Below, in pieces: positions 9,482 to 18,871 of a stretch of DNA of 64,000 bases. Each line of letters begins with the position of its first letter. The stretch's first letter is position 1. Origin of the DNA: Roseomonas sp. (GTDB taxonomy: Bacteria; Pseudomonadota; Alphaproteobacteria; Acetobacterales; Acetobacteraceae); NCBI GenBank assembly GCA_031180725.1, contig JAPSLO010000014.1:1-64000 (forward strand), read 5' to 3'. A program made the translations under genes and the position numbers. The notes beneath the pieces were generated by a model. It saw nothing but the letters and a program-made list of their open reading frames with translations. It did no database searches and was not told where the DNA came from.

Positions 9482-10579
9482 ATGCAGGCGCCAGGAAGCG
9501 CGGAATTCGCCGCGCGCCCACCTTCGCCCACGCGGCTGCCGCCCATGCTGCGTCCGCTCGGTGCTGCGCCGTCGCCGCGCCCGGGCGAGATCCTGGCCCT
9601 GCTGGTGGCGCGGAACGAGGCACTGCGCCTGCCCGACGCGCTGGCCCAGGCGCGCGCCATCGGCGTGGACCGGGTCATCATCATCGACAATGAATCCTCC
9701 GACGGCACGCGTGACATCGCCAGCTCGGCCGGGGCGCATGTCATCATGGCGGAGGAGGACTACGCCGCATCGCGCTACGGCATCACCTGGACCAATGCGG
9801 TGCTGGACGCCTATGCGAACGGCCACTGGGTGCTGGTGATCGACGCGGATGAGCAACTCGTCTTCCCCGGCAGCGACACCACGGGCCTGAAGGCGCTGAC
9901 CGCGCATCTGGACAGCCTGGGCAGCGAAGCGCTGCGCACCATCCTGCTGGACTGCTTCCCGCCCGGCCCGCTCTCGGGATGCTCCTACCGCCCCGGCGAC
10001 CGGCTGGCCGAACTCGCCGGCATGTTCGAGCTGCCGCGGCTGCGGCAGGAGAAGATCGACGACTTCCCCCATTTCCTGGAATACGGCGGGATCCGCGAGA
10101 GGCTGTTCTTCCCCGAAGCCGATCCGCATCGGCCGTCCCGCTGGATCTGGCAGAAGCTGTACAACCTCGGCCTGCGCATCCCCGCGCTGCGGCAGGACCC
10201 GCGCTTCCTGGCCCTGGCGCCGCCGCGCTCGCCGACCATCACCAAGATCCCGCTATTGCGCTGGCGCCCCGGGGCGGCGCTGGTGGCCTCCACCCACCGC
10301 GTGGCGCCGATGGCCATGCACCCGGACCAGCCCAGCGGCGTGCTGCTGCACTTCAAGTTCCTGCAGGACTTCCACGCCCGCGCGCTGGATGCCGTGGCGC
10401 GCGGCGCGCACTACGACGGATCGCGCGAATACCGCCGCTACCTCGCGCGGATCGAGGCCGACCCAGGCTTCACCCTGGCCGGCCGCAACGCCCGGCGTTA
10501 CACGGGCCCCGCACAACTGGTGCAGCTTGGCCTGATGCGCGACACCCCGGCCTGGCGCCAGGCGCGCGGCGCGGGGTGA
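9482..10579 (+). CDS. Glycosyltransferase family 2 protein
   Basis: EILALLVARNEALRLPDAL...VIIIDNESSDGTRDIA...WVLVIDADEQLVFPG; start could also be 9455. Confidence 0.88.
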   Translation: MQAPGSAEFAARPPSPTRLPPMLRPLGAAPSPRPGEILALLVARNEALRLPDALAQARAIGVDRVIIIDNESSDGTRDIASSAGAHVIMAEEDYAASRYGITWTNAVLDAYANGHWVLVIDADEQLVFPGSDTTGLKALTAHLDSLGSEALRTILLDCFPPGPLSGCSYRPGDRLAELAGMFELPRLRQEKIDDFPHFLEYGGIRERLFFPEADPHRPSRWIWQKLYNLGLRIPALRQDPRFLALAPPRSPTITKIPLLRWRPGAALVASTHRVAPMAMHPDQPSGVLLHFKFLQDFHARALDAVARGAHYDGSREYRRYLARIEADPGFTLAGRNARRYTGPAQLVQLGLMRDTPAWRQARGAG

Positions 10580-10640
10580 TTCGCGGCCCGCGCCGTGCCA
10601 GACTGCGCCGCCGGAGCAAGAGGCTGCCGCGGAACAGACC

Positions 10641-10946
10641 ATGACCCTGCATCTGGTAGTCCATCGGCCGGAGGAGACGCCCGGCAGCGAGACCGATGCC
10701 GCGCTGCGCGCCGCGCTGCGCGACGCGATCTGGGAAGTGGCGGAAAGCCACTGGTCGCCGGGCGGCGACGTAGTCTTCGCCTCTTCCGATCTCTCGCCGG
10801 AGTATCTGGTGGCGCATTTCCGCCGCAGCTTGGCGCGGCGGGGCTTCCCGGAGGCGGGGATGCTGGTGGTCACGCCGCTGGGCGAGAAGGCCGCCTGGTC
10901 CGGCATGCCGGCCGATGTGGAAGCCTGGATCACCGGCGCGGCCTGA
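10641..10946 (+). CDS. Small hypothetical protein (101 aa)
   Basis: Complete ORF in an otherwise unexplained gap with an intact frame; no family recognised. Confidence 0.55.
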   Translation: MTLHLVVHRPEETPGSETDAALRAALRDAIWEVAESHWSPGGDVVFASSDLSPEYLVAHFRRSLARRGFPEAGMLVVTPLGEKAAWSGMPADVEAWITGAA

Positions 10947-10964
10947 TCCCCGGCACCCCGGGGG

Positions 10965-11013
10965 CGTGATCCGGAACGATCACGGGCATGGCCTGCCCAT
11001 CGGCTGGGCAGGC
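10965..11013. terminator. Two adjacent stem-loops between the small ORF and the TRAP operon
   Basis: CGTGATC-cggaac-GATCACG (10965-10984) and GCCTGCCCA-tcggc-TGGGCAGGC (10991-11013), perfect arms; no obvious U-tract. Confidence 0.45.
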
Positions 11014-11112
11014 GCCGGTCGGGGGCGCCGATCCACACTCAGGAAGCGACTTGCGCTCCGGCGCAGGCATGCGGGACCATCGTGGCAAAGAGAACACGGA
11101 GGCTTCCCCCCA

Positions 11113-12186
11113 ATGCGCCGCCTGCTTCTTGCCGCCCTGGCCCCGGCCTTGATCCCCTTGGCCCTGGCCATCCCGGCCTTGGCCCAGACCATCCCGCCCG
11201 GCCCGCGCATCGCCATCACCGCGGTAACGCAGCCGCTGCCGACCCAGCCGCAATACACGTTGGTGGACCAACCGATCCTGCGGGACGGGCTACGCGCCCG
11301 CAGCAATGGCCGGATCGAGGTAACGCTGGCCAGCCATGCGGAACGCAATCTGGGCGGGGCGGAGATCATCCGCCTGGTCCGTGCCGGCCAGGCGGAGATC
11401 GGCGCGGGCACGCTGAGCACCCTCTCCGGGGACGTGCCCATCCTGGATGGCGTGGACCTGGCCGGGCTGGCGCCCGACATCGCCGATGCGCGGAAGATCG
11501 CCGATGCGATGTTGCCGGCCGCCAACCGCGACCTGGAACGCTTCGGCGTGCGCATCGCGGCGATGTACCCCTTCCCCGCCCAGGTGCTGTTCTGCCGCGC
11601 GCCCTTCACCTCGCTCTCCGACCTGCGCGGCCGGCGCATCCGCACCTTCGGCAACAGCCTGGTGGATTTCTACACCGCCCTCGGCGCGCAGCCCGTCTCC
11701 ATCGGCTTCCCGGAAGTCTATTCGGCGATGGAGCGCGGCGTGGTGGATTGCGCCATCACCGGCTCCGGCTCCGGCGCCGCCGCGCGCTGGCCGGAGGTCT
11801 CCTCCCACATCAGCGACCTGCCGGTGAGCTGGGCGGTCGCGGCCTATGTGGTGAATCTCGCCTGGTACAACCGCCAGCCGCCAGAGGTGCGGGCGCTGGT
11901 GGACGCGACCTTCAAGGAGATGGGCGACAAGCTCTGGCAGCTCGGCGCCGACGCCACGCGTGACGGCATCGACTGCAACATCGGCAACCGCGAAGGCTGC
12001 CGCATCCACAACCTGGCCGCCCGCCCGATGACGGAGGTGAAGGCCAGCGCCGCCGACCGCGCGGAGACGCGGCGCATCTTCGAACAAGTGGTGCTGCCGG
12101 GCTTCGTCCGCCGCTGCGGGGCGCGCTGCGGCGAGATCTACAACCAGGTCATCGCCCCCATCTCGGGCGTGCGCTTCGGCGGGTGA
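11113..12186 (+). CDS. TRAP transporter substrate-binding protein (DctP family)
   Basis: Signal peptide MRRLLLAALAPALIPLALAIPALAQ; FRLRGRRIRTFGN-type and GVVDCAITGSGSGAAARWPEV motifs; followed by DctQ/DctM-like genes. Confidence 0.9.
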   Translation: MRRLLLAALAPALIPLALAIPALAQTIPPGPRIAITAVTQPLPTQPQYTLVDQPILRDGLRARSNGRIEVTLASHAERNLGGAEIIRLVRAGQAEIGAGTLSTLSGDVPILDGVDLAGLAPDIADARKIADAMLPAANRDLERFGVRIAAMYPFPAQVLFCRAPFTSLSDLRGRRIRTFGNSLVDFYTALGAQPVSIGFPEVYSAMERGVVDCAITGSGSGAAARWPEVSSHISDLPVSWAVAAYVVNLAWYNRQPPEVRALVDATFKEMGDKLWQLGADATRDGIDCNIGNREGCRIHNLAARPMTEVKASAADRAETRRIFEQVVLPGFVRRCGARCGEIYNQVIAPISGVRFGG

Positions 12187-12809
12187 GCGGCACCGCGCGC
12201 CCTCTGCCCCTTCGCGCCGCCAGTCTGCTGCGGCGCGCTGTGGCGGGGCTTTCGGCCCTGCTGGCCTGGCTGGCGGGCTGGAACTACATCGCCTGCGCAG
12301 TCTTCGTCACGGGCGACATCCTGGGGCGCAACCTGCTCGGCGTCTCCTCGGCCGCGACGGTGGAAGTCACGGGCTACATGCTGGCCTGCGGCATCGCCTG
12401 GGCGCTGGCGCATACGCTGGCGATGCGCGCGCATATCCGGGTGGATGTGCTGGTGAACCGCCTCTCGCCACGCCGGCGCGCGCCGCTGCACCTGCTGGCG
12501 CTCGCGCTGCTGCTGGGCTTCGCCACCTTCGCCGCCTGGGCAGCCTGGGAACTGGTGGATGAAAGCGCGCTGTTCGAGGCGCATGACAATTCCGCGCTGC
12601 GCATCCCGCTGGTGGTGCCGCAGGGCATCTGGGCGGTGGGGCTTTCGGCCTTCGTGCTGATGGCCGCGGTGCTGCTGCTGGAAGGCCTGCTGGAGGCGCT
12701 GTTGGGCGATCCCGCGCGGCTGGATGCACTGCTGGGCAGCCGTTCCTTGCAGGACGAGACCGAGGAAGCCCTGCAGGCCGTGGCGATGGCGAAGGAGCCC
12801 GGCCATTGA
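12183..12809 (+). CDS. TRAP transporter small permease (DctQ-like)
   Basis: Four-helix protein between DctP and DctM with 4-nt overlaps. Confidence 0.87.
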   Translation: MSGTARPLPLRAASLLRRAVAGLSALLAWLAGWNYIACAVFVTGDILGRNLLGVSSAATVEVTGYMLACGIAWALAHTLAMRAHIRVDVLVNRLSPRRRAPLHLLALALLLGFATFAAWAAWELVDESALFEAHDNSALRIPLVVPQGIWAVGLSAFVLMAAVLLLEGLLEALLGDPARLDALLGSRSLQDETEEALQAVAMAKEPGH

Positions 12810-14170
12810 TCGCCATCATCCTGCTGCTCGGGCTGCTCGGCGTGGTGCTCTTCGCCGCCGCCTCGGGCGCGGCCGCGCTGCCGATCGCCGAGATCCTGAT
12901 GCTGATCGGCGTTTTCGCGGTATTCTTCGGCGCCGGCGTCCATGTGGCGGCAGTGCTGGGCTGGCTCGCGATCTTCATCGGCCTGCTGTTCAGCGACCGT
13001 CCCTGGTGGAACTTCGCCGGCCAGACGCTGTGGGGGCCATCCTCCAACTACGTGCTCGTGGCCGTGCCGCTCTTCCTGCTGATGGGCGAGATCCTGCTGC
13101 GGGCGGGGCTTTCGGAACGACTGTATCGGGCCCTGAATGCCTGGCTGAACCGGCTGCCGGGCGGCGTGCTGCACACCAATGTCGTGAGCTGCGCGGTGTT
13201 TAGCGCCATCAGCGGATCTTCCGTCGCCACCGCGGCGACCATGGGTTCGGTCGCCCTGCCCTATTTCCAGGGCACGGCCTATTCGCAGCGCTGGGTGCTG
13301 GGCTCGCTGGCCGCCGGCGGGGCGCTGGGCAACCTGATCCCGCCGGGCATTACCTTCATCATCTATGGACTCATCACGGAAACCAGCGTCGGCGCGCTGT
13401 ATGTCGCCGCTCTGGTGCCCTCGCTGCTGGTCACCGGCATGTTCCTGCTGCTGATCCTGGGCCATGGGCTGCGCCACCCCATGCCGAAGGACGCGCCGGT
13501 GCCGCTGCGGCAGAAGCTGCTGGCGCTGAAGGATCTGGGGCCGACGCTTGCGCTGATCCTGCTGGTACTGGGCTCGATCTATGCCGGCTGGGCGACGCCG
13601 ACCGAGGCCGCCGCGCTGGGCGTGACGGGCAGCATGGCCTTTGCTGCCATCGAGGGGCGACTGACCTTCCGCATGCTGCATGCCAGCGCGGAAGCCGCGG
13701 CCCGCAACACGGCGCTGCTCGGCCTCATCATCTTCGGCGCCTATCTGCTGAACTACATCCTGACCGGCATCAACGTGCCCCAGGCCGCCGCCCAGCTCAT
13801 CGCCGGGCTGCCGTTGCCGCCCTGGGCCATCATGTTGTGCATCATCGCCCTGTATTTCGCCCTCGGCACCTTCATGGAGGGCTTCTCCATGATCATCACC
13901 ACGGTGCCGGTGGTGTTCCCCATCGTGGTGGCGCTGGGCTACGATCCGATCTGGTTCGGCGTGGTCGTGACCATGATGGTGGAGATCGCGCAGATCAGCC
14001 CGCCCGACGGCACGGTGATGTATGTGCTGCAGGGCATGCGCCCGCGCCCCGGGCCGATCACCGACGTCTTTGTCGGCGTCATGCCCTTCCTTCTCGCCTA
14101 TATGCTCGCCGTGCTGCTGCTGCTGGTCATGCCGGACCTGGCGCTGTGGCTGCCGCGGGCGCTCGGTTAA
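12806..14170 (+). CDS. TRAP transporter large permease (DctM-like)
   Basis: SGSSVATAATMGSVALPYF, LGNLIPPGITFIIYGLITETSVGALY, PTEAAALG motifs. Confidence 0.95.
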   Translation: MIAIILLLGLLGVVLFAAASGAAALPIAEILMLIGVFAVFFGAGVHVAAVLGWLAIFIGLLFSDRPWWNFAGQTLWGPSSNYVLVAVPLFLLMGEILLRAGLSERLYRALNAWLNRLPGGVLHTNVVSCAVFSAISGSSVATAATMGSVALPYFQGTAYSQRWVLGSLAAGGALGNLIPPGITFIIYGLITETSVGALYVAALVPSLLVTGMFLLLILGHGLRHPMPKDAPVPLRQKLLALKDLGPTLALILLVLGSIYAGWATPTEAAALGVTGSMAFAAIEGRLTFRMLHASAEAAARNTALLGLIIFGAYLLNYILTGINVPQAAAQLIAGLPLPPWAIMLCIIALYFALGTFMEGFSMIITTVPVVFPIVVALGYDPIWFGVVVTMMVEIAQISPPDGTVMYVLQGMRPRPGPITDVFVGVMPFLLAYMLAVLLLLVMPDLALWLPRALG

Positions 14171-14183
14171 GGCCCTTCCAGAG

Positions 14184-16220
14184 ATGAGCGAAACACGTCC
14201 CGTCCGCATCGCCGTGGATATCGGCGGCACCTTCACCGATCTGCAGATCCTGGATGCCCGCCAGGGCCAGGTGGTGGCCTGGAAGACGCCCACGACCCCC
14301 GCCGACCCGTCGGAGGGCCTGTTCCGCGGCGTACAGGATGCCGCGGCGCGCTTCGGCTTCGCGCTTGCCGATGTCGGCCTGCTGCTGCACGGCACCACCA
14401 TCGCGACCAATGCCGTGCTGGAACGCAAGCTGGCGCGCGGCGTGCTGCTGACCACTGCCGGCTTCGAGGATGTGCTGGAGATCACCCGCCATGTCCGCCG
14501 CGACATCTACGGCCTGGCGCCAGACCCCTTCCCCTGCCTGATCGAGCGCGACCTGCGCATCGGCGTGCCCGAACGGATTCGCGCCGATGGCAGTGTGGAG
14601 ATACCGCTTGGCGACCTGGCCCCGGTCATCGCTCGCCTGAAGGCCGCCGCGCCGGAAGCGGTGGCGATCGGCCTGTTGCATGCCTATGCCAACCCCGCCC
14701 ATGAACGCGCCCTGCGCGATGCGGTGGCTGCGGCGCTGCCCGGCGTGCCGGTCAGCCTCTCCTCCGAGGTCAGCCCGGAGATCCGGGAATATGAACGCCT
14801 CTCGACCACCGTGCTGAACGCGCTGCTGATGCCGGTGGTGCAGCGCTACCTGCAAAGGCTGGAGGCGCGGCTCGGCGAAGGCGGCTTCCACCCGCGCATC
14901 TTCCTGGTGCAGTCCAATGGCGGCATGTGCAGCCTGCGCCGGGCGGCGGAACAGCCGGCGCGGCTGCTGCTTTCCGGCCCCTCCGGCGGCGCCCTGGCCG
15001 CCGAGCGCCTTTCGCGCCGGCTGGAACGGCCGAACCTGGTGGCGGTGGACATGGGCGGCACCAGCTTCGATGTCAGCGTGGTGCAGGACCACCGCATCGG
15101 CCTGGTGACGCAGGGCGAGGTGGACCGCCTGCCCGTCCGGCTGCCGATGGTGGAAATGCGCACCATCGGCGCCGGCGGCGGCTCCATCGCCAGCGTCGAT
15201 GCTTCGGGCCGGCTCACCGCCGGCCCGCGCAGCGCCGGCGCCCGGCCCGGCCCGGTCTGCTATGGCCGCGGTGGCGAGGAGCCCACCGTGACGGATGCGC
15301 ATGCCGTGCTGGGCCGGTTCGACCCCGACTTCTTCCTGGGCGGCGCGATGAGGCTGGACATGGACGCGGCACGCGCGGCGGTGCGGGCGCGCATCGGCGA
15401 CAGGCTGGGCCTGAGCGTGGAACAGGCCGCCGAAGGCATCCTGCGCGTCACCAATGCCCAGTTGGCGGCCGCCGTCCGGCTTTCCCTGTTCGAGAAGGGC
15501 CTGGACCCCCGCGACTTCGCCCTGCTGTCCTTCGGCGGTGCGGGCGGGCTGCACGCGACGGATGTGGCGGATGAGTTGGGCATCGCGGAAGTGGTCTTCC
15601 CCCGCGAGCCCGGCACACTCTCGGCCTATGGCATCCTGTTCTCCGACCTGGTGCAGGACCTGGCGCGGTCGCGTCTGTTCCCTGCCGATCCCGCGCATGC
15701 GGAGGAGATCGCAGCCAGTCTCGCCGCGCTGAAAGCGGAGGCGCTGGAGCGGCTGGCGGAGGATGGTGTGCCGGAATCCCGCCGCGCCGTGGAACTGGCC
15801 GCCGATCTCCGCTATCGCGGCCAGGCCTTCGAACTGCTGGTCCCCTGGCCGGAAGCGCCCGACCTGCCCGCCCTGCTGGCCCGCTTCCATGCCGCGCACC
15901 GCGCGCGCTTCTCCTATGCGGCGGAGGGCGAGCCGGTGGAGATCGTGACGCTGCGCGCCTCCGCCATCGGCCGCTTCGACAAGCCGGACGAGACACCCCC
16001 TGCCCCGCCCGAGGCACCGCCCGCCCCCGCGCCCCGCCGCGTCTGGGACGGCACGGCCGAAGCCGAATGGCCGGTCTGGCGGCGCGAGACGCTGCGCGCC
16101 GCCGACCGCGTCGCCGGCCCCGCCATCATCGAGGAAGCCTTCGCCACCCATGTGATCGGCCGCGGCTGGACCGCCGCGCTGCACCCGGATGGCGCCATCA
16201 TCGCCCGGAGGACCGCCTGA
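14184..16220 (+). CDS. hyuA: Hydantoinase/oxoprolinase family protein, subunit A
   Basis: RIAVDIGGTFTDLQILD, LLHGTTIATNAVLERK, VDMGGTSFDVS, RTIGAGGGSIA motifs. Confidence 0.94.
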   Translation: MSETRPVRIAVDIGGTFTDLQILDARQGQVVAWKTPTTPADPSEGLFRGVQDAAARFGFALADVGLLLHGTTIATNAVLERKLARGVLLTTAGFEDVLEITRHVRRDIYGLAPDPFPCLIERDLRIGVPERIRADGSVEIPLGDLAPVIARLKAAAPEAVAIGLLHAYANPAHERALRDAVAAALPGVPVSLSSEVSPEIREYERLSTTVLNALLMPVVQRYLQRLEARLGEGGFHPRIFLVQSNGGMCSLRRAAEQPARLLLSGPSGGALAAERLSRRLERPNLVAVDMGGTSFDVSVVQDHRIGLVTQGEVDRLPVRLPMVEMRTIGAGGGSIASVDASGRLTAGPRSAGARPGPVCYGRGGEEPTVTDAHAVLGRFDPDFFLGGAMRLDMDAARAAVRARIGDRLGLSVEQAAEGILRVTNAQLAAAVRLSLFEKGLDPRDFALLSFGGAGGLHATDVADELGIAEVVFPREPGTLSAYGILFSDLVQDLARSRLFPADPAHAEEIAASLAALKAEALERLAEDGVPESRRAVELAADLRYRGQAFELLVPWPEAPDLPALLARFHAAHRARFSYAAEGEPVEIVTLRASAIGRFDKPDETPPAPPEAPPAPAPRRVWDGTAEAEWPVWRRETLRAADRVAGPAIIEEAFATHVIGRGWTAALHPDGAIIARRTA

Positions 16221-17857
16221 TGACCGCTGCCTCCCTGGGCCCGATCGAGATCGAGGTCATCCGCAACGGCCTCACCGCCGCCGCCGCCGAGATGGATGTC
16301 ACGGTCTGGCGCACCAGCCGCAGTACCATCGTGCGGGAATTGCTGGACTACTCCACTGCCGTCTTCGACGCGGAAGGGCGGAACCTCGCACAATCCGCGC
16401 GCATCCCCAGCCACCTGAATTCCATGACCCACGCGCTGCGCACGCTGCTGGCGGAATACGTGCCGCCGGAAGCCTGGAACGAGGGCGATGTGGTGATCTT
16501 CAACGATCCCTACTGCGGGGGCCAGCACCTGCCGGACATTCTGGCCTTCCGCGCTGTCTTCCACGAAGGCCGGCGCATCGCCTTCGTCGGCACGCTCTGC
16601 CACCACATCGATGTCGGCGGGCTGGCCGCCGGCAGCTATGCCGCCAAGGCCACCGAGATCTTCCAGGAAGGCCTGCGCATCCCGCCCGTGAAGCTGATCG
16701 AGGCCGGGAAGCGGAACGACGCCGTCTGGGCGATGATCCGCCAGAACATCCGCAAGCCGGACCTGCTGCTGGGCGACCTCAATTCCCAGCTCGCCAGCCT
16801 GGAGGTCGGCCTGGCCGCGGTGCTGCGCCTGGCCCGCCGCTTCGGCGCCGCGGCCATGATCGAGGCCGGCGAGCGCATCCTGGCGATGAGCGAGGCCGGC
16901 ATGCGCGCCGCGATCGCCGCCATGCCGGATGGCATCTATGAGTTCCAGGATTTCCTGGATGATGATGGCATCGCGCTCGGCCAGCCCATCCGGCTGCATG
17001 TGAGGCTGACCATCGCGGGGGATGAGGCGGTGGTGGACCTTTCCGGCTGCTCGCCCCAGGCGGCCGGGCCGGTGAATGCCACGCTCGCCAGTTCCAGCGC
17101 GGCGGTGATGTTCGCCCTGATGTGCTGCGCCGAGCCCGGACTGCACATGAGCGCCGGCTGCTACCGGCCTATCCGCGTAATCGCGCCGGAAGGGCTGGTG
17201 GTGAATGCCCGCCACCCCGCGCCGGTCGCGCACCGCATCGCCGTGGGGCACCGGCTGCTGAACGCCATGATGGGCGCGCTGCATCAGGTGGTGCCGCAGA
17301 AGGTGCCGGCCGCCTATTACGGCAATAGCTATGTCACCACCTTCCAGACCGTGGCCGAGAATGGCGCGCGCGAGGTGCTGGTGGAAATCGAGATCGGCGG
17401 ATCCGGCGCGCATCCCAGCAAGGATGGCGTGAACGCCTATGCCTCCGGCATGCACAACAACAGCAACATCCCGGTGGAGATGATCGAGGCGCAGTTGCCG
17501 CTCACTGTCACGCGCTATGCCTTGCGCGACGGCAGCGGCGGCGCGGGGCAGTTCCGCGGCGGGCTGGGGCTGGTGCGCGAATGGCGCGTGGACAGCCCGC
17601 GCTGCTTCTTCACCGCCAATATGGACCGCTTCGACCGCGCCCCCTACGGCCTGGCCGGCGGCGGCGAGGCCGCGCGCGGCGCGCTGGTGCTGCGGCGCGA
17701 CGGCGTGGAGACACCCGTCCCGCCCAAGACCGACAACCTGCCGCTGGTAAAGGGCGATGTGGTGCGGCTGGAAACCTCGGGCGGCGGTGGCTTCGGGCCG
17801 GCGGCGCAACGCGCGCCGGAAGCGGCGGCGCGCGACCGCCGCCTGGGCTACGTATGA
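16220..17857 (+). CDS. hyuB: Hydantoinase B/oxoprolinase family protein
   Basis: GDVVIFNDPYCGGQHLPDI, FVGTLCHHIDVGG, GSGGAGQFRGGLGLVREW motifs; ATGA overlap with hyuA. Confidence 0.95.
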   Translation: MTAASLGPIEIEVIRNGLTAAAAEMDVTVWRTSRSTIVRELLDYSTAVFDAEGRNLAQSARIPSHLNSMTHALRTLLAEYVPPEAWNEGDVVIFNDPYCGGQHLPDILAFRAVFHEGRRIAFVGTLCHHIDVGGLAAGSYAAKATEIFQEGLRIPPVKLIEAGKRNDAVWAMIRQNIRKPDLLLGDLNSQLASLEVGLAAVLRLARRFGAAAMIEAGERILAMSEAGMRAAIAAMPDGIYEFQDFLDDDGIALGQPIRLHVRLTIAGDEAVVDLSGCSPQAAGPVNATLASSSAAVMFALMCCAEPGLHMSAGCYRPIRVIAPEGLVVNARHPAPVAHRIAVGHRLLNAMMGALHQVVPQKVPAAYYGNSYVTTFQTVAENGAREVLVEIEIGGSGAHPSKDGVNAYASGMHNNSNIPVEMIEAQLPLTVTRYALRDGSGGAGQFRGGLGLVREWRVDSPRCFFTANMDRFDRAPYGLAGGGEAARGALVLRRDGVETPVPPKTDNLPLVKGDVVRLETSGGGGFGPAAQRAPEAAARDRRLGYV

Positions 17858-17875
17858 AGACGAAGCCTCTGGGTG

Positions 17876-18601
17876 TCAGAGGTACCACTGGCCGGTGGCG
17901 ATGTAGTTGGCCGTCGCCTGCGCGGCCAACGCGTCCCAATCCACCACCTCCTCCACTGGCTGCGGCGGGGGCGGCGCGTTCGCCAGCGCGGGGTCCAGCG
18001 GCTCGTAGCGCGCATCCGTGATCGTCAGCGAGGTGTAGGGGCTGATGTTCAGGAAGGCGAAGACATGGTCCATGCCGCCATGCGCGAAGTCCGCCGGGAC
18101 ATGCTCGGTGTAGACCGCCTGCTCCTTGCCATCGACATTGTAGGTGATCTTCCCGGGCTGCCAGACCACCTGGTGATCGTGGAAGACACCGGTCTTGATG
18201 TCCGCGTCGAAAAGCTGGATGCGGTTGCGGTCCTCGCCGTTCTCGCTCCAGTGCAGCGAGCCGTACATCCGCCCGCTGCCATCCTGGGAGAGTTCGCCGA
18301 AGTCGATCTCGCTGCCCGGCCATTTGTTGTCGCCGGGCCAGAGCATGATCGCGGGGCCGGGCGTGTTCCCGGTGATCATGGCGCGGACGGTGTAGGTGCC
18401 GTAGCCATGACCCATGCTCGGGCTTCCGGTCGCCTCCATCATGCCGGCGGTCAGGTAGTATTCCGGCCGGTGCAGCGTCACCTGGCCAGGTACCGAGAGG
18501 TCGACATTCCAGGCATCCGGGAAGTTGGCGATGCCGTTGTCGAAGCTGTCGTGGAAGGGAGCATAGGAGATGCTCCCGGTGGCGGGGTCGATGGTTGCCA
18601 T
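17876..18601 (-). CDS. GH16-like (laminarinase/glucanase fold) protein without a signal peptide
   Basis: FHDSFDNG...WPGSEIDFGEL...SLHWSENGE...FHDHQVVWQPGKITYNVDGK pattern of GH16 jelly-roll proteins. Confidence 0.75.
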   Translation of the reverse strand: MATIDPATGSISYAPFHDSFDNGIANFPDAWNVDLSVPGQVTLHRPEYYLTAGMMEATGSPSMGHGYGTYTVRAMITGNTPGPAIMLWPGDNKWPGSEIDFGELSQDGSGRMYGSLHWSENGEDRNRIQLFDADIKTGVFHDHQVVWQPGKITYNVDGKEQAVYTEHVPADFAHGGMDHVFAFLNISPYTSLTITDARYEPLDPALANAPPPPQPVEEVVDWDALAAQATANYIATGQWYL

Positions 18602-18871
18602 TGGCGCCTCCTGGCTGGTGGCCGGCCGGGGGCCGGTCGCAGGTCCCCGGCCGCGTCGTTGCGCGAGTGGCGCGGCTCCGGATATGCCGAAGGCAACCAC
18701 GCCGGTACGACCGATAGGCGCGCCGCGCAGCCAAGGTTTCCCGTTATTCCGCAGGCGTTGCCGCTGCCGCCGGGAACGGATCAATACGACCGCGACCCCA
18801 GGCAGAGCCTGCGGACCAGCCGCAGCCAGCTTTATCGGCGGCGAGGCCGGCGCTGCGACGAAGCCCTTGGA

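Noticed and set aside
12374-14506. 710-aa minus-strand ORF (and 14127..16184, 15914..17809)
   Set aside because: Shadow frames of the TRAP and hyuAB genes, rich in H/Q/R/A; no independent evidence.
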